Source: Nymphaea colorata
Taxonomy: Eukaryota; Streptophyta; Magnoliopsida; Nymphaeales; Nymphaeaceae
Assembly (NCBI RefSeq): GCF_008831285.2
Contig: NC_045149.1
Coordinates: forward strand, 2,048,001 to 2,112,000
Length of the DNA stretch: 64,000 bases
Reading direction: 5' to 3'
The notes under the pieces were generated by a model that worked only from the letters and a program-made list of their open reading frames with translations, ran no database searches and was not told the origin of the DNA. Shown here piece after piece: positions 11,071 to 22,454 of the stretch (the stretch's first letter is position 1; the number at the start of each line of letters is the position of its first letter). The position numbers and the translations under genes were made by a program.

Positions 11071-11745
11071 TATTAAAGAAGAACCTTCAAATTCTTCCAC
11101 GATAGTTAATGCCTCAAATCTGCCCAATGAGAGGTATGGCAAGCTACATTCAAATGTCTCCAATCAATCCAAAATGACAGGCAACAATTCTGGAAAATCA
11201 AACAACAATGGGAAGTTTCTCTTGAATTCAAACGTCTACAACAAATCCAACGTATTCAACAATGATGAAAATGGAAACATCTTGAATACCAATGGAACGC
11301 CCAAATCCAACAATGGCAGCAAGGGAAAAATGCCCAAATCCAATGACAACAAGGGGAAGACCTTGAACAGCAAATCCAACGTTCTCAGCAAAGACGACAA
11401 TGGAAAGATTGATTCAAATGATGAGAGGACACATGCCATCCATGACCGTCAAAATCCAGCACATAGTCTTCAACCTGAAACTGTGGGAAGAGAAAAAGGA
11501 AAGAAATTTGTGTCTTAATTAAACAAAATCCTCCAACATTTATTTGATGTCCCTAGCAGTTACAAATTGTTATATATATTGTAATCGTGTGTGAAGAAAA
11601 TAGTAAGAGGACTTACCTTTTTCACTCTGGACGTAGGTTCCTTCGAACCGAACCACGTAATCTTGTTTTTCTTGTTTCTCTCTCTCACTCTGTTTTCTCG
11701 TTTTTCTCTCTCTCTCCTCTTCGTGCTTTCCTTTGGTTTTCTTCA
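11071..11745 (+). repeat. 3' LTR of the full-length copia element
   Basis: 675 bp, beginning TATTAAAG and ending TTCA, followed by AATAG. Divergence from the 5' LTR is about 5% by hand count, mostly transitions. The Asn/Lys/Ser-rich frame seen in the 5' LTR is open here too and extends upstream (11000-11518, 172 codons). Confidence 0.92.
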
Positions 11746-11750
11746 AATAG
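11746..11750 (+). repeat. target-site duplication, right copy (AATAG)
   Basis: Identical to 6177-6181; see the left copy. Confidence 0.85.
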
Positions 11751-12031
11751 TACCCTATGACGGTACAAAAAATGGATTACCCCTCATCAAATTTTTGTGC
11801 GGCCAGAAAGGGCAGCAACTATTGCTGCTCTCTTATTATTTTTGTTTTAGTCGGTGTGGATGGAAGTCCATCCTCCCTCCACCGTAGAGTCCTCTATGAA
11901 TGAAAAGACATAAAGGAAAGAAGTGCAATTTGTTTCTTCTGTCGTTTGTGGAATACTGTAGATAGTGTTACCGGCCATTGCAGGATGCCACTAAGCAACA
12001 AAAAGCCAAGCGAATGAGTTACCGGCCATTG
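11751..12031. other. spacer, no gene
   Basis: Nothing coding. GTTACCGGCCATTG occurs twice about 51 bp apart (near 11968 and 12019), just before the LTR-like repeat. Confidence 0.4.
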
Positions 12032-12330
12032 TATGATTATCTAATCAATGTGAGATTGGTTACCTTAGTTTTTCTATTGCAGGTTATGAATATGAACTTT
12101 GCCGCCTGACTCCTACAGTCCTACTCAACAAGGACTAAGTTTTCTCGATGTTTTGGAAAACCTTCTGTGTCCACAACCTTATTGTATCAAGGATACTCCT
12201 TTAGTTTCACCATCATATTTGGATTCGACCACCCTCTATTTATGTTTGTTTTTGCAAAAACCCTTTAGTGGTTGAGTTATGCAAGAAGTTACGTAACTCC
12301 ATTTGAGTGATACTTTGCAAAGGTAACATT
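12032..12330 (-). repeat. LTR-like repeat (copy 2)
   Basis: Homologous to 1866-2110 over most of its length, for example the segments around TGCAACTC/TACGTAACTCC and ATGTTTTGGAAAACCTTCT. It lacks the first ~40 bp of copy 1, including the TGTCGGAG start, and joins directly to integrase sequence at about 12330. A recombination or deletion between LTR and pol is the simplest reading. Confidence 0.55.
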
Positions 12331-13050
12331 CACAACCAAAAACCCTATAGTTTGTGTTTCTTTTGAAAAAGCATTTGAAATTAAGAGCTTTTGATGGCAT
12401 GTGATTAATGAGAACATGTAAAAGCATAAGACCAAAATCGCATTGGAATGTTAGCCTTCTCTATGAGAGTTAATTTCATCTCAACAATATGTCAATGGTT
12501 CCTCTTTGAGGCTCCAGTTTGCTTCGGCCTGCATGGGCAAGTAACTCTATGTAGCATTCTATGTTTATTAAAAAATGATCTCAAGATTTGGTACTCTTCA
12601 CCACCGTTATTGTGGAGCCACTTGATTTTGTAACCTATCACATTCTCAACAAAAGATTTAAAACTTTTAAATACCATAGCAACATCAGACTTTTGCTTAA
12701 CCAAATAGAACCAGATGTATCGAGAAAAGACATATAGGAAAATCACATACTATCTAAAGTTGTTCGAACTCAAGATTGGGCGATGTCCCCAATTACATAA
12801 GAATAAATAGTGTTAATAGCGTAAGATTCACTATGTGGAGCCCACCTTAAAAGATATCTTGTGGCTTTTCGCCTTTGCAAGCTTCACATAGTGACATCGG
12901 AAAAAAAACATAATCATTAAATCAATTAGAACTAGTTGCAAATCTTTTAACTAAGGAAAATGTTGGATGACCAAGATGTCTATGCTAGAGGAGTACTGGC
13001 TCCTTTTCCACACTCAATGCCTCTTTAGTTTGCTCGTCAATCTCAATTCA
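12331..13050 (-). pseudogene. copia integrase remnant
   Basis: Minus strand. CEACKGEKP near 12870 is the CxxC half of the zinc site. The frame 12746-12492 reads FSRYIWFYLVKQKSDVAMVF, WLHNNGGEEY (second catalytic Asp changed to Asn, Asn-Gly-Gly-Glu-Glu) and the PKQTG segment where PEQNGVAER with the catalytic Glu is expected. Farther on, INHMPSKALNFK and YRVFGCECY match the end of the integrase (INRxPSxxL, FGCxCY). Both catalytic positions that can be read are altered. Confidence 0.8.
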
Positions 13051-14360
13051 TAGACATCATTATGTTGCTTCCTTGCCGAAGGACCTTGCCTATTGTTTGA
13101 TCCTTAACATAACAAACATTTGGGTGAAATTCAAAGTATACTTTGTCATCTCTACAAAATCTTTGAATAGAGACAACATATTTCTAGTGAATTGTAGGCA
13201 CATGAAGAACATCTTTTACCACTAAATTAGGATAAATAAAAGAAGATCCGAATGTTAAGGATGCTCGAACCCGAGCCATCATCAATTTTCACAGCATCTC
13301 CTCCTTGGTATTTGGCGTGGTTCAGCAAATTATGGATGCTGTTAGCAATATTGTGAGTTGCGCTCGAATCCAGACAATTGTCGTCTCCCACATGTTGGTC
13401 GTAAGATGATCCATGAGATGCGTGGTAGGCTTGTGCATAAGATTTGACATTTTCTCCTTTGTCCTAAGGCAGATTAGTATAGGGCCAACAAATTTTTGCA
13501 ACATGGCTTATTTCTTTACAGATTTGTCAAACTGACTTCTCATTTCCTTGATCTTGGTGGGTCTTATTTCAATAATTATTTCTGCCCCTTCCCCAATAAT
13601 TTCATTGCTGTCCGAAGTTATTCTTTTGAAGTGGTGCTTGCAATAGAATATATAGTCTCAGTGACGTCCTAATTTTCATTGAGATTTGCCTCATGCAAGC
13701 GAAGTCCTCGCAACTCATCCAAGGCATTTGGGTTCCTTTGTAGTTTCCATACTTGTTTTGAAGGCCAAATGCTGAGAAGACAGACGTTTAAGGATGAGAA
13801 GAACCAAATCATCTTCATCAACGAGTTTTGAAGAAATTATCAGTTAGTGTGTTAGGCACTTGGCCTTATGAATGTAAGTACTCATGTTCATGGACCCTGT
13901 TTTGAGGTCTTGCAACTGGTGTTTCCGTTACATGTCCCTCAATCTAGAGTGAGCTGCATATGAATCCTTAAGATATTTGTCCACTTCAACCAACAATTTT
14001 AATCATACAGTTTGGGCTTGAATGTTTTCTAAGAGAGTATTAAATCCAGCTTAGTAATAGCAACTCTTGATGGAACCACTGTAGGTAATCTTGGCTCATG
14101 GTTTAGTCTGAGGATCAACTTTACATGGCACAAGCTTGGTGCCATCAATGAAATCCATGAGAACATATGGTACCAAACTGAGACTCCCATATAATATAAT
14201 TTTCAGTATTGAGTTCGATACTCAAGAAGTGTTGCAAGTAATTGTTTGGAAATTGAGTTAAAGTTGTCGGACAGACCATGCTAGAATTTTGGTTGCTTGG
14301 AGGTACCAGGTTCTTTGTGGGATTGCATGATGAGGCAATTGTCCCAAGCCTAGGTTGCAA
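13051..14360 (-). pseudogene. copia gag and protease remnant
   Basis: Minus strand. From 14360 the frame reads SIELNTENYIIWESQFGTICSHGF, a Gag N-terminal core split here by degeneracy farther on. The middle (about 14100-13500) is eroded. Near 13370-13300 another frame gives CLDSSATHNIANSIHNLL, the protease active site with DSG changed to DSS. It belongs to the same element as the integrase at 12331-13050. Confidence 0.75.
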
Positions 14361-14429
14361 AAGATTCCTGAAAGTTCAGCAAGGTCCTGAGCCGATATTG
14401 TAGAAGACGACTGAAAGTTCACGACTATA

Positions 14430-14441
14430 GTTTTAATACCA
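14430..14441 (-). other. degenerate primer-binding site
   Basis: The minus strand reads TGGTATTAAAAC, upstream of the gag start, in the place where TGGTATCAGAGC is expected. It marks the 5' end of the internal region; the 5' LTR should begin at 14442 but I cannot match it to either LTR-like repeat. Confidence 0.5.
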
Positions 14442-15224
14442 TAACAGAATAGGGAGAAGCATGGGAGAGTAAAGGAAAGAGAGAGCCAAAGTTAACATGG
14501 CATGGAGAATGTGTCCTATGCCCACTAAATGTTTTCTTGATTTGTTTTCCATTTTTCACAATTCAATCACGTGACTTTATATTGGTGCTTTTATTTTGGT
14601 TTTCAAAAGAACCTTTGACACCAGATTTTCATGCACTTTCAATGTCTCCTTGTTTCCTTTATTTATATATTTGTTGAGATTGCTTCCCTTTCTCCTTAGC
14701 ACTATTTTCTTCAAGTTGTTTGTTTCTTTCCTGAGATGACAAGTTGAATGTTGAGCTGGAGCTTAACATTGTTGCTGCATTGTCTTCAATAACTGATGGC
14801 TTGTTAATAGAACTCTTTCTCAGCTAAACCGGTTGCCAACAAAACAGTAGTTTTTTTCCCAACAATTTGCATGATTTTATCTTCTTTTCCTTTATTATTG
14901 TGTCAATTTTTTTTTTCATTTTTTCCTTTATCCTTTTGGTAAGTTTTCCTTTTAAACAAGAAATTCTCGTTCATTTGTGGAGGTCTTGCCTTCTTGATGT
15001 TCCAATTGTTTCTTCATTCGAATGAGTTTTGCTTTTGTTGATCCATTGGGTCAAAAGTTATTGTAGCCACCTCAAAAATTTGAAGTCCTTTTTTCGAATA
15101 TTTTATAGCAAAATTACAATAATTTCTAAGAATTTCAGGCATCAAGTGCTTCAAGTTCCCTTAATTGTGATCAACTTCTCAACCGATTTGATTTTTTACG
15201 CTATTTTGGGATTCATCTAGATCT
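14442..15224. other. no gene recognised; possible eroded LTR
   Basis: T-rich sequence on the plus strand without coding signals. Its left part may be the 5' LTR of the minus-strand copia remnant, but no second copy in the window confirms this. Confidence 0.4.
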
Positions 15225-15870
15225 GATTTCGGACTTTAGATCCAACCCCAACCCAATCTATATTTCATAAATCAGATCCAAATTCAAATCTACATCGAGT
15301 CCAAAACCATGTCTTAGATCCAAAATTGAGCCACAGATCCGGATCTAGATCTAAATTCATGTCTAGATCCAAAACAGATCCCTAGATCCAGATCTTGATC
15401 CAAATTCTATCTCCAAATCCAAAACTAAGTCACAAATCTGGATCTGGATCTAAAATCCAATTCTAGATCCAAAATAAATGCACAGATACATATCTAGATC
15501 CAAAACTAGGCACTAGAATTTGATCTCAATCCAAATCCCCACTCCAGATAAGAGAACCAGGCCTTACATGCAGAACTGTGCCTTAGATCTAGATCTGGGT
15601 CCAAGTTCAAGCTCGATATCCAAAATCGAACCTTAGATCCATACCCGGATCCAAATTGAAGCTTTAGATTCAAAGTCATACCATGTCCACCAATCTGAGC
15701 CAAATCCAACAACTAGACTCAAAATATAGATTCAGATCCAGAACAGAAAAATCGATCCAAAAACCACTTTAGGATCCAAATTAGATACTAAAACAAAAAT
15801 CTGGATCCAGCACCAAATTTCAGATCCAAATATCCAAAATCGGGCCCTAGAATCAATTTCCAAATCAGAT
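15225..15870 (+). repeat. GATCCA-rich degenerate short-motif repeat
   Basis: The words AGATCCAAA, AGATCCAGATC and close variants recur dozens of times at irregular spacing of about 10-25 bp. The related part of P2 (29290-29560, other strand) is shorter, so the motif cluster has expanded or contracted. No open frame is conserved across it. Confidence 0.7.
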
Positions 15871-16534
15871 TCGATGGGGACCTGGAGACACGCACGAGTC
15901 TCCCCTCGCTTTTCGACTCAATTTCGCTTTATAAAACCCAAAATGAGATCTAAATCTGTATTTTGAGCCTAAATATAAATTGAATCTGAGATCCAAGCCC
16001 TTGAATTCAAACCCTTCCCCGTTGAAGAAAATGCTATTCGGACCCAAAACGAGCTCAAGATCATTGCAAAGAGGAGCCAAATTCGTTTTTGCGAGAGACT
16101 GTTTTGTCCTTGAATAAAATTATGAAATTTGAAATTTTTTAAAATATGTTTTGGGTTGAGACGCATGTGGGACCCACCTAGGGGTGGCAGGGGCAAAAGT
16201 GGCCCTCCAATGATGGGGCACTTTGCGCCCTTGCGCTCACCTCGGTGGGCTGCTGAGAGCTGTGCGTGCTCGGAGCTGCAACAGGTAGCACGCTGTGCTG
16301 CACAGTGCGCTTTCCAACCCTGGCCGCATGCACCCATGCTGCACCTAGCATGCCTCAATCTGGGCGAAAACCAGCCCCACATTTGGTTGGCGGTCTGCTT
16401 CAGCGCTGCCAATCTCTTTCAAGGGCCAATTTTTATGAGTCAAAATCTAAGAACAATAAAAAATTAAAATTGGAAAATTCACCATAAACTCATGGAAAAT
16501 AAAAAATTCAAAATTTGAATTTTGGCACCCTTAC

Positions 16535-16550
16535 TATGGATAAATACCCT
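16535..16550 (+). promoter_or_regulatory. TATA-like core promoter of repeat P1
   Basis: TATGGATAAATACCCT lies between the GC-rich island and a CT-rich leader. The matching place in P2 (minus strand, 28610-28593) reads CCTATAAATACCCCC, a better TATA box. The shared position suggests the repeat carries its own promoter. Confidence 0.4.
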
Positions 16551-16768
16551 TGGATTTTTATCCTGGAGTGTTTGCTAATTCTTAGGGAAGTCCTTGAAAG
16601 TGTTTGCTAAAGAAACCCCTTGAAAGTAGAATTCTTGAGCCATCTTAGCCTCTCTCTTCCCTCTACTCTACTCTCTCTCTTCATTACGTCTTCATCTTCA
16701 GCCTTGGAGTTCTTTTTCTTCTTCAACTTTCATCATCAAGGAGCACGAAGGTCAGAGACAAGGCTGAA

Positions 16769-17067
16769 ATGCGTCTGCTATCTAATTGGAGGGCTTTATT
16801 TCATCATAAACAAGAGATGGAAAAGAAGCCTGAAGGGTATATGGGAATCCATGACCAGGATCAGGCCGAGACTACAGTGCTCGACGAGCCACCAGCATTA
16901 AAAGCACGTCATTTCTTTGCAAAGTGGGGGAGAAGGATGGAAGGTAATGACGGGGGCTGGTCAAGTTCATAATTTCTATTAGAAGTGGAGTTGATTACAG
17001 CACCACAGGCTTTTGGTGGAGTTAATTAATTAATGCTTCTTGTGGTTTGGCGCCTGCAGATCGATAA
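16769..17067 (+). CDS. candidate small two-exon gene, 60 codons, function unknown
   Basis: An open frame from the ATG at 16769 has balanced codon use and reads MRLLSNWRALFHHKQEMEKK, then a Gln/Asp-rich middle, LDEPPALKARHFFAKWGRR and MEDR. A GTAATG donor at 16944 and a CGCCTGCAG acceptor ending at 17059 would remove 116 bp; joining exon 1 (16769-16943) to exon 2 (17060-17067) gives a stop after MEDR. Unspliced, the frame runs to 16972. A CT-rich leader and a TATA-like site lie upstream. I do not recognise the family. The leader is homologous to part of repeat P2, so it may be a transposon leader frame or a host exon caught in the repeat. Confidence 0.28.
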
Positions 17068-17729
17068 TGGAAAACGGATGCGTAGCATCTGATTCATGTC
17101 GGTGTTTCACATTCATCACTAGTAGGACTACAAAAATTGAAAAGAGAGCTAAGGAGGCTCAGTGGTCCATTCCCTGGAGACATGAAGGCACGAACAACGG
17201 TTTTCCTTTTACATTTTCTAAATTTATGTTCTGTCATGCACTTGACTCGCAAAAAAGTGAAAGTTGAACTAATGCTGTTCAATTGTTAAATCTTTGTTAT
17301 TATTTTGAGACATACTGGTTCAGCTTTTGAAATACTGGACTACTGGCTCCTGAGCTTAATTGGTTAGCATTTGTGTTTTTTTGCAGTCAATAGAATGTAT
17401 CTTGACTGTCTAAATATTAGCAATAATACTGGCTTCCCCTTATAAAATCAAAAAGCAAAAAGATAACACAAGATTTTTCAATATGTATTCTAATTATCAA
17501 TCCTTTGATAATCCACCTATTGATCTTCCTATTAGTAATCTCACAAGAGTGAGTTTTCTTGAGAAGCACAACTTCGATGGTATTGGTTTACAACTTCTTC
17601 GCCAACTTCCTCTAGAATAGATGTTTCTTCTTAATAGTTTAGGTTCCCTTCTATAGCCAATGGTGGGAAGAACTTTTTTTTTCTCTTGCTACATATAAGA
17701 TTAAATGAAATATTTTCATTCAATTCTTC

Positions 17730-17762
<33 letters not shown>
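17730..17762 (+). repeat. AT/AC microsatellite
   Basis: A run of TA dinucleotides changes directly into CA dinucleotides, about 33 bp in all. Confidence 0.85.
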
Positions 17763-17939
17763 AACACTTGGTTTTCTTTTGCCAATTTCAAAATTAATGA
17801 ACAATAAGCCCCTGAAGTGGATACTTAAGTTCTTGTCTAGCCTACATACAAATAATGAAGTTAGAAATTTACTAAAAATTATCTCTTAAATCTTAATTTG
17901 CCTAAAAAAATTAAGATATCTTGTTTCATTTTTTTTTAT

Positions 17940-18210
17940 CTCTTACTAATTTCTCTCTCTCCTTGATTTCTCTTTTAAAAATGTCTCTTTTTTACTAATT
18001 TTCCTATATCTCTTTGACTTTTCCCTTCAAGTCTCTATTTCTCTCTCTTTTACATATATCTCTCTCTTTTATTAATATCTCTTTCTCTCTTTCAAATCTC
18101 CCTTTCTCTTTTATTAATATCTTTCTTCTCTCTTTTATTAATTTCTCTCTTTACTTTAAATCTCTCTTTCTCTCTTTTAAACGTCTTTCCCTACTATCTC
18201 TCTTTATGTC
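17940..18210 (+). repeat. CT-rich low-complexity tract
   Basis: Words such as TCTCTCTTTTATTAATAT and TTTCTCTC recur at roughly 30-40 bp steps. The counterpart in P2 is the GA-rich stretch 27310-27540 next to a TA tract. Confidence 0.75.
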
Positions 18211-18960
18211 TAGATTTTAAATTTCTAAACCAATCGACTTTAGCAAGGCCACAACCAAAGTAATGTGTCCAACATTTGAGTTATAGTTGGTGGCTACAAC
18301 TCAAACATATTTTCAGAAACATTTTCCTTAAACAGTTTCATAAAAATAAAATTTTCTAAGTAAAAATGTCTCCCAAATGAACAAAACTTTAGACGCATAT
18401 GTGATGGTAAGAATCTCAGATGAGTGTTGTGTAGGAATGAACAATCTATTTTTAAGCATATAAAATTCATATAACCATGGACACACAATCATTTATGTGA
18501 TTCATGAATGCTTACAAGCACTCCTATAATGAGCTGAAGTAAAATGAGATTGAGCTCTACTTTGTAAACGAATTAGGGCAATACTTTGAACCTATTTAAG
18601 ATTTAAAAGGAAACACTAGTCAATTGCACATTTAGAAGGAGTATTCAAAGGACAAGTCTAATTTTCCTTATCTTCAACAGTATTTTTCAAAGGATTTCCC
18701 CTTTTAAAAGGTTTTTTCTCAAATCAAAATAATTTATTAACTCATAATTGTTCCATCCAAACATTTCTCTAAGGATTTCATCAAATAGTTTATAGCACTT
18801 ATCTTCTTTTTAAGGATTTACGAAACACTTTCTTAAAGACTTGTCATTTCATATTTTCTTCACTGTATCAGGCTTTGATTTTTCACAATACTTTAAAATC
18901 TTTACCAAGCACCACATCACATATAGGTTGAGGATGATGTTTAAGTGAATAGGAAGATGT

Positions 18961-19689
18961 ACTGAGTATGAACATATCCCTTGGTTTAATTATTCCCGAT
19001 AAAAGAACTAGGAATGTCTAAACCTCATACAGATGGGTTGGTCTTTCTTCATACTTTTAAAAAAAAATTATATTTGGGAAAACCAAAATCAATTTTGGGA
19101 CACAAACAGTTATCCTTAAGTTCATTGGTCTAATCAGGTGTTCAAATTTGTATCCAAGCCTATCCCAACACAATGACAAGACAAACATTTTTTATTCAAA
19201 AAGTGAGCGAATATTGATCTTTAGTAGACGTATGCAAACTTCATTGTTCTTGCTGGTCTTATTTTTAATGAAACAAGTAGCTCTAAGGTTGTTGCACCAT
19301 CCACCAATTTTTGAACTAAATAGATTTTAAGCTCTTAATGTGATTGTTATGAGATCAATGCTACCCACTACATCAACATGACAAAGATATTTCAATTTAG
19401 TTATGGACCTAAAAATATACAACAACAAATATCACTTTTATGAATGGTCAGTAACCATCTCTAAAATCATGGGTAACAATTTCTTAAAGTCATTAAGAAC
19501 TTCAGCTGACCATGATATATAACTGGATGATCTTTTTATTTTATGTTGCAAAAAATCGTTGCAAAGATTTATTCCATAAGTAAAAACCATGGACCTTGCA
19601 ACTGTCGTCACCAATGCATATTCTTAAATTTTGTTTACAAAATGAAATAAAAAAAACCATTAAGTTACAAGGCTTATACGCACAAACAT
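18961..19689. other. no gene recognised
   Basis: AT-rich sequence with no coding or structural signal that I can support. Confidence 0.5.
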
Positions 19690-19737
19690 ACACGCACACC
19701 CCCCCCCCCCCACCCCACAAAACACAAACACACAGAT

Positions 19738-19772
<35 letters not shown>

Positions 19773-20016
19773 AATATATATATGTATACATATATTTATA
19801 TATATATATACATATATATATATATGTGTGTATATATATATATATAAATAAATATACATATACATATATATATTTATTTATATATATATACATATATTAT
19901 ATATACATATATATATATATGTGTGTATATATATATATAAATAAATATACATATACATATATATATTTATTTATATATATATACATATATTTATTTATTT
20001 ATATATGTATACATAC

Positions 20017-20048
<32 letters not shown>

Positions 20049-20050
20049 AC

Positions 20051-20133
<83 letters not shown>
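19690..20133 (+). repeat. compound microsatellite with 95-bp internal duplication
   Basis: Order: a C run (about 19698-19710), CA repeats to 19758, then AT/TATTTA/TATACA mixtures and a pure TA run at the right end (about 20065-20133). Within it, a unit containing TATGTGTGTATA, AAATAAATATACA and TATTTATTTATA occurs twice with a period of exactly 95 bp (landmark TGTGTGT at 19825 and 19920). All long Tyr/Ile reading frames here are artefacts of the repeat. Confidence 0.9.
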
Positions 20134-20137
<4 letters not shown>

Positions 20138-22449
20138 GAAGTAATAGAGCATTGGCATAAAAAAATAATTTTTATTCTAAACAAATTGTTTACATATTAA
20201 AAATTACAAGAATATAAAAAATGGTCCTTAAGCATGCTTTCTTCTTTCATCTTGGAGATTGTAGTGGCGTTCGATGTCTAAAGCCTCCTTCCATGTATCT
20301 GCCACCACAATTCAATTAATAAGCACACACACACACAAGCATCTCAACAGAAGTCTTTCAGTCTTCTTCAGAATAAAAAATAAAAAAAAAGGTAAATGTT
20401 ATCAGGAACTTTTGAATTATTGTCTTGTGGCACTGCAATCCCAAAGCAAGCAAAAGAGAGGAAGGAAAAACATTTACAACACTTATATATGCTCAACATT
20501 CAAGGATAGTCTCCTAGTCTCAAAGCAGATTGCTTCTTTTTCTAGACTAATTAAGTGAGAGAAAAAGCAATTATTGTCGAATTTCTAGGCAAATTTGCTT
20601 TTGTCTTTCTGATCGAGCTATTCATTGTGGTATCATTGTATAGCTTGCATTCCACTTTACATTATATCACATGTCCAATAGCATCACAAATGCAAGTACA
20701 AAAAAAATATGAATGTGCTAATCATACCGTGCCCTATTTACAAAACAGACTAGGATGCAAACAATGAGAAGAACCAAATCAAATATATGAGAAGTGATAA
20801 AGTTGTATATGTCCAGCTGGTGCATGCCAATGGTAGTGAAAAATGACAAATAGAAGTAAGCTAAACTTACAACTACTTTGAGGGCCAATAGTAGAGACTA
20901 CTCCATAAGAATGCCCAATTCACCAAAATTCATTTCTTCCATGAAGTCATTGATACCATGAAAGTTAAAAACACTATCAACACCGACAAGTTGTACAATG
21001 TGAAAGTCATCCTCCATATTTGCATTAATGAAGAGGCTAAATGAAAACAATTGTCATAGAAGATTAGCCTTTGGGGTGTCAAGAACGGTATAGAAGGATA
21101 AATACCAACAAAAAGGGCTTAAAGCACTCAATACAGGAACATGCTAAAAGCACATCCATGCATGTCTTATGGATAAAGGAAAAATATTACACTTTGCTAC
21201 ATGAAACCTCAAAAATTGACCAATAATAATATGTAATAAAATAAGAATTTGACATATCTCCCCTGATCAGATAAAATTTCCTAAAAAAAGCACATCACAA
21301 GACAAACATTATTCTAAACTAAAAAATGGTCTTTTGTCTGCACATAAAGTGTCTATCCACAAATAAATTTCAGAAAAGCATATAACCACAAAAACAACAA
21401 GAAAAAGTCTGTCTTTTTATGTTATCTACACCAATTTCATTCTCCCTTGAGTCATATGCAATCCAATTAAAACTAATAGAAACATACTTGCAAGCGGCTC
21501 CATTTTGAAGGTATTCCAACTTTTCTCCTCCAATGCAGAAACTCAATGCATTGTCCAATCAAATTAAAATTGTAGCTGCAGAAAACAAACAAAGGAAAAT
21601 TTCATGAAATTCACCAAAATCCAAATTGGCTGATGATACAAAGCTATTATACCACAAGTAAAGGGAAGCCAAAAAGCACCACCAAGGTATATCACAATAG
21701 AATCATGTCATGCCAAACCTATCTTTAACCTAAGTTGTTCTTAAGTTGCAACACAATGACACAGACAACACATACTGTACATTTATACATGGTGAACTGC
21801 TCCATTATTCTCCAAAGATCTATGCATGATTGGCACAGCTTTAGTAACTCACATGACAATAGGCACCTACGGAGGTGTCTGATGGCCACAATTTTTTTTT
21901 AATAATTATTCATCTAAGAAAATTCTTTTTTAAATTACTAAGTCTCTGTGCAAGACTCTGGTGTGCCACTAGCTAAAAGAGGATGGTCATCCATTGATGT
22001 TGGAACAAAGGTATATATGGGTGAAGAGAGTGAAATATCAAAGTGATTCAACAGCCTGAAGTCATTGTTCCATGGGCATAACATAGATACTCTCTTAAAC
22101 AAGGGCTCTAATAAAGTACATAGCTGGTTATTTCCTCCCCTTTTCCAATCTGATCTGATTTGGGTTTTTTATTAATTTCATGACAGAATATTAAAATAGT
22201 AAGTGGTTCTCTCGCAATAGATTTTAGTAACAGTTTATAGGATGTTAGTATTATAGCGGGAACCAAATATTATGCTATTATCCAATTCTAGTTGTGATGA
22301 CATCTGCTAAACCATTTTGCCCTAACTTCACGTGTAATACTAACAGGAAGTTGAAAGCCAAAAGAGTTAATAATCATTGACATTCTTCGAAACCATCTAA
22401 GCAATGTTATGACTGCATGTCATGATCATTATAATATAGAAAATTGTGG
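20134..22449. other. no gene recognised
   Basis: 2.3 kb of AT-rich sequence, no family motif on either strand. A minus-strand frame near 21000-20770 reads FNFHGINDFMEEM and a hydrophobic stretch, but stops interrupt it and I cannot assign it. Confidence 0.45.
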
Positions 22450-22454
22450 ATCAT

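Larger units (their letters stand above)
6182..11745 (+). mobile_element. full-length Ty1-copia LTR retrotransposon, inactive
   Basis: A complete element of 5564 bp: 5' LTR, primer-binding site, gag, protease, integrase, RT, RNase H, polypurine tract, 3' LTR, flanked by AATAG on both sides. The order PR-INT-RT-RH is diagnostic of Ty1-copia; the Gag and Pol motifs look closest to the Ale/Ivana-type plant lineages, which I infer without an alignment. Both LTRs begin TATTAAAG and end TTCA, so the termini are TA...CA, a non-canonical form known in a minority of plant copia families. The LTRs differ at roughly 35 of 675 positions by eye. The coding region has several frameshifts and at least four in-frame stops, so it cannot move by itself. 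Confidence 0.93.
15225..18960 (+). repeat. large diverged repeat P1, related to 26.6-29.6 kb
   Basis: Order: GATCCA-rich stretch (15225-15870), GC-rich island (16140-16440), a TATA-like site, a CT-rich leader, simple CT repeats (17940-18210), then AT-rich sequence to about 18960. The minus strand of 26641-29565 has the same order and matching words, for example GAGCTCGTTTT near 16050, CCAATGGTGGGA near 17660 and GTAGGAATGA plus TTACAAGCAC near 18430-18520. The layout suggests a long LTR or another promoter-bearing repeat; no pol domain is attached, so the class is open. Confidence 0.6.

Noticed and set aside
19596-20200. Several 60-120 codon frames rich in Tyr, Ile and Thr
   Set aside because: They are translations of TA/CA microsatellites in different frames and on both strands.
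20800-21100. Minus-strand hydrophobic frame resembling a membrane protein piece
   Set aside because: Interrupted by stops, no ATG or neighbours, no recognised family.
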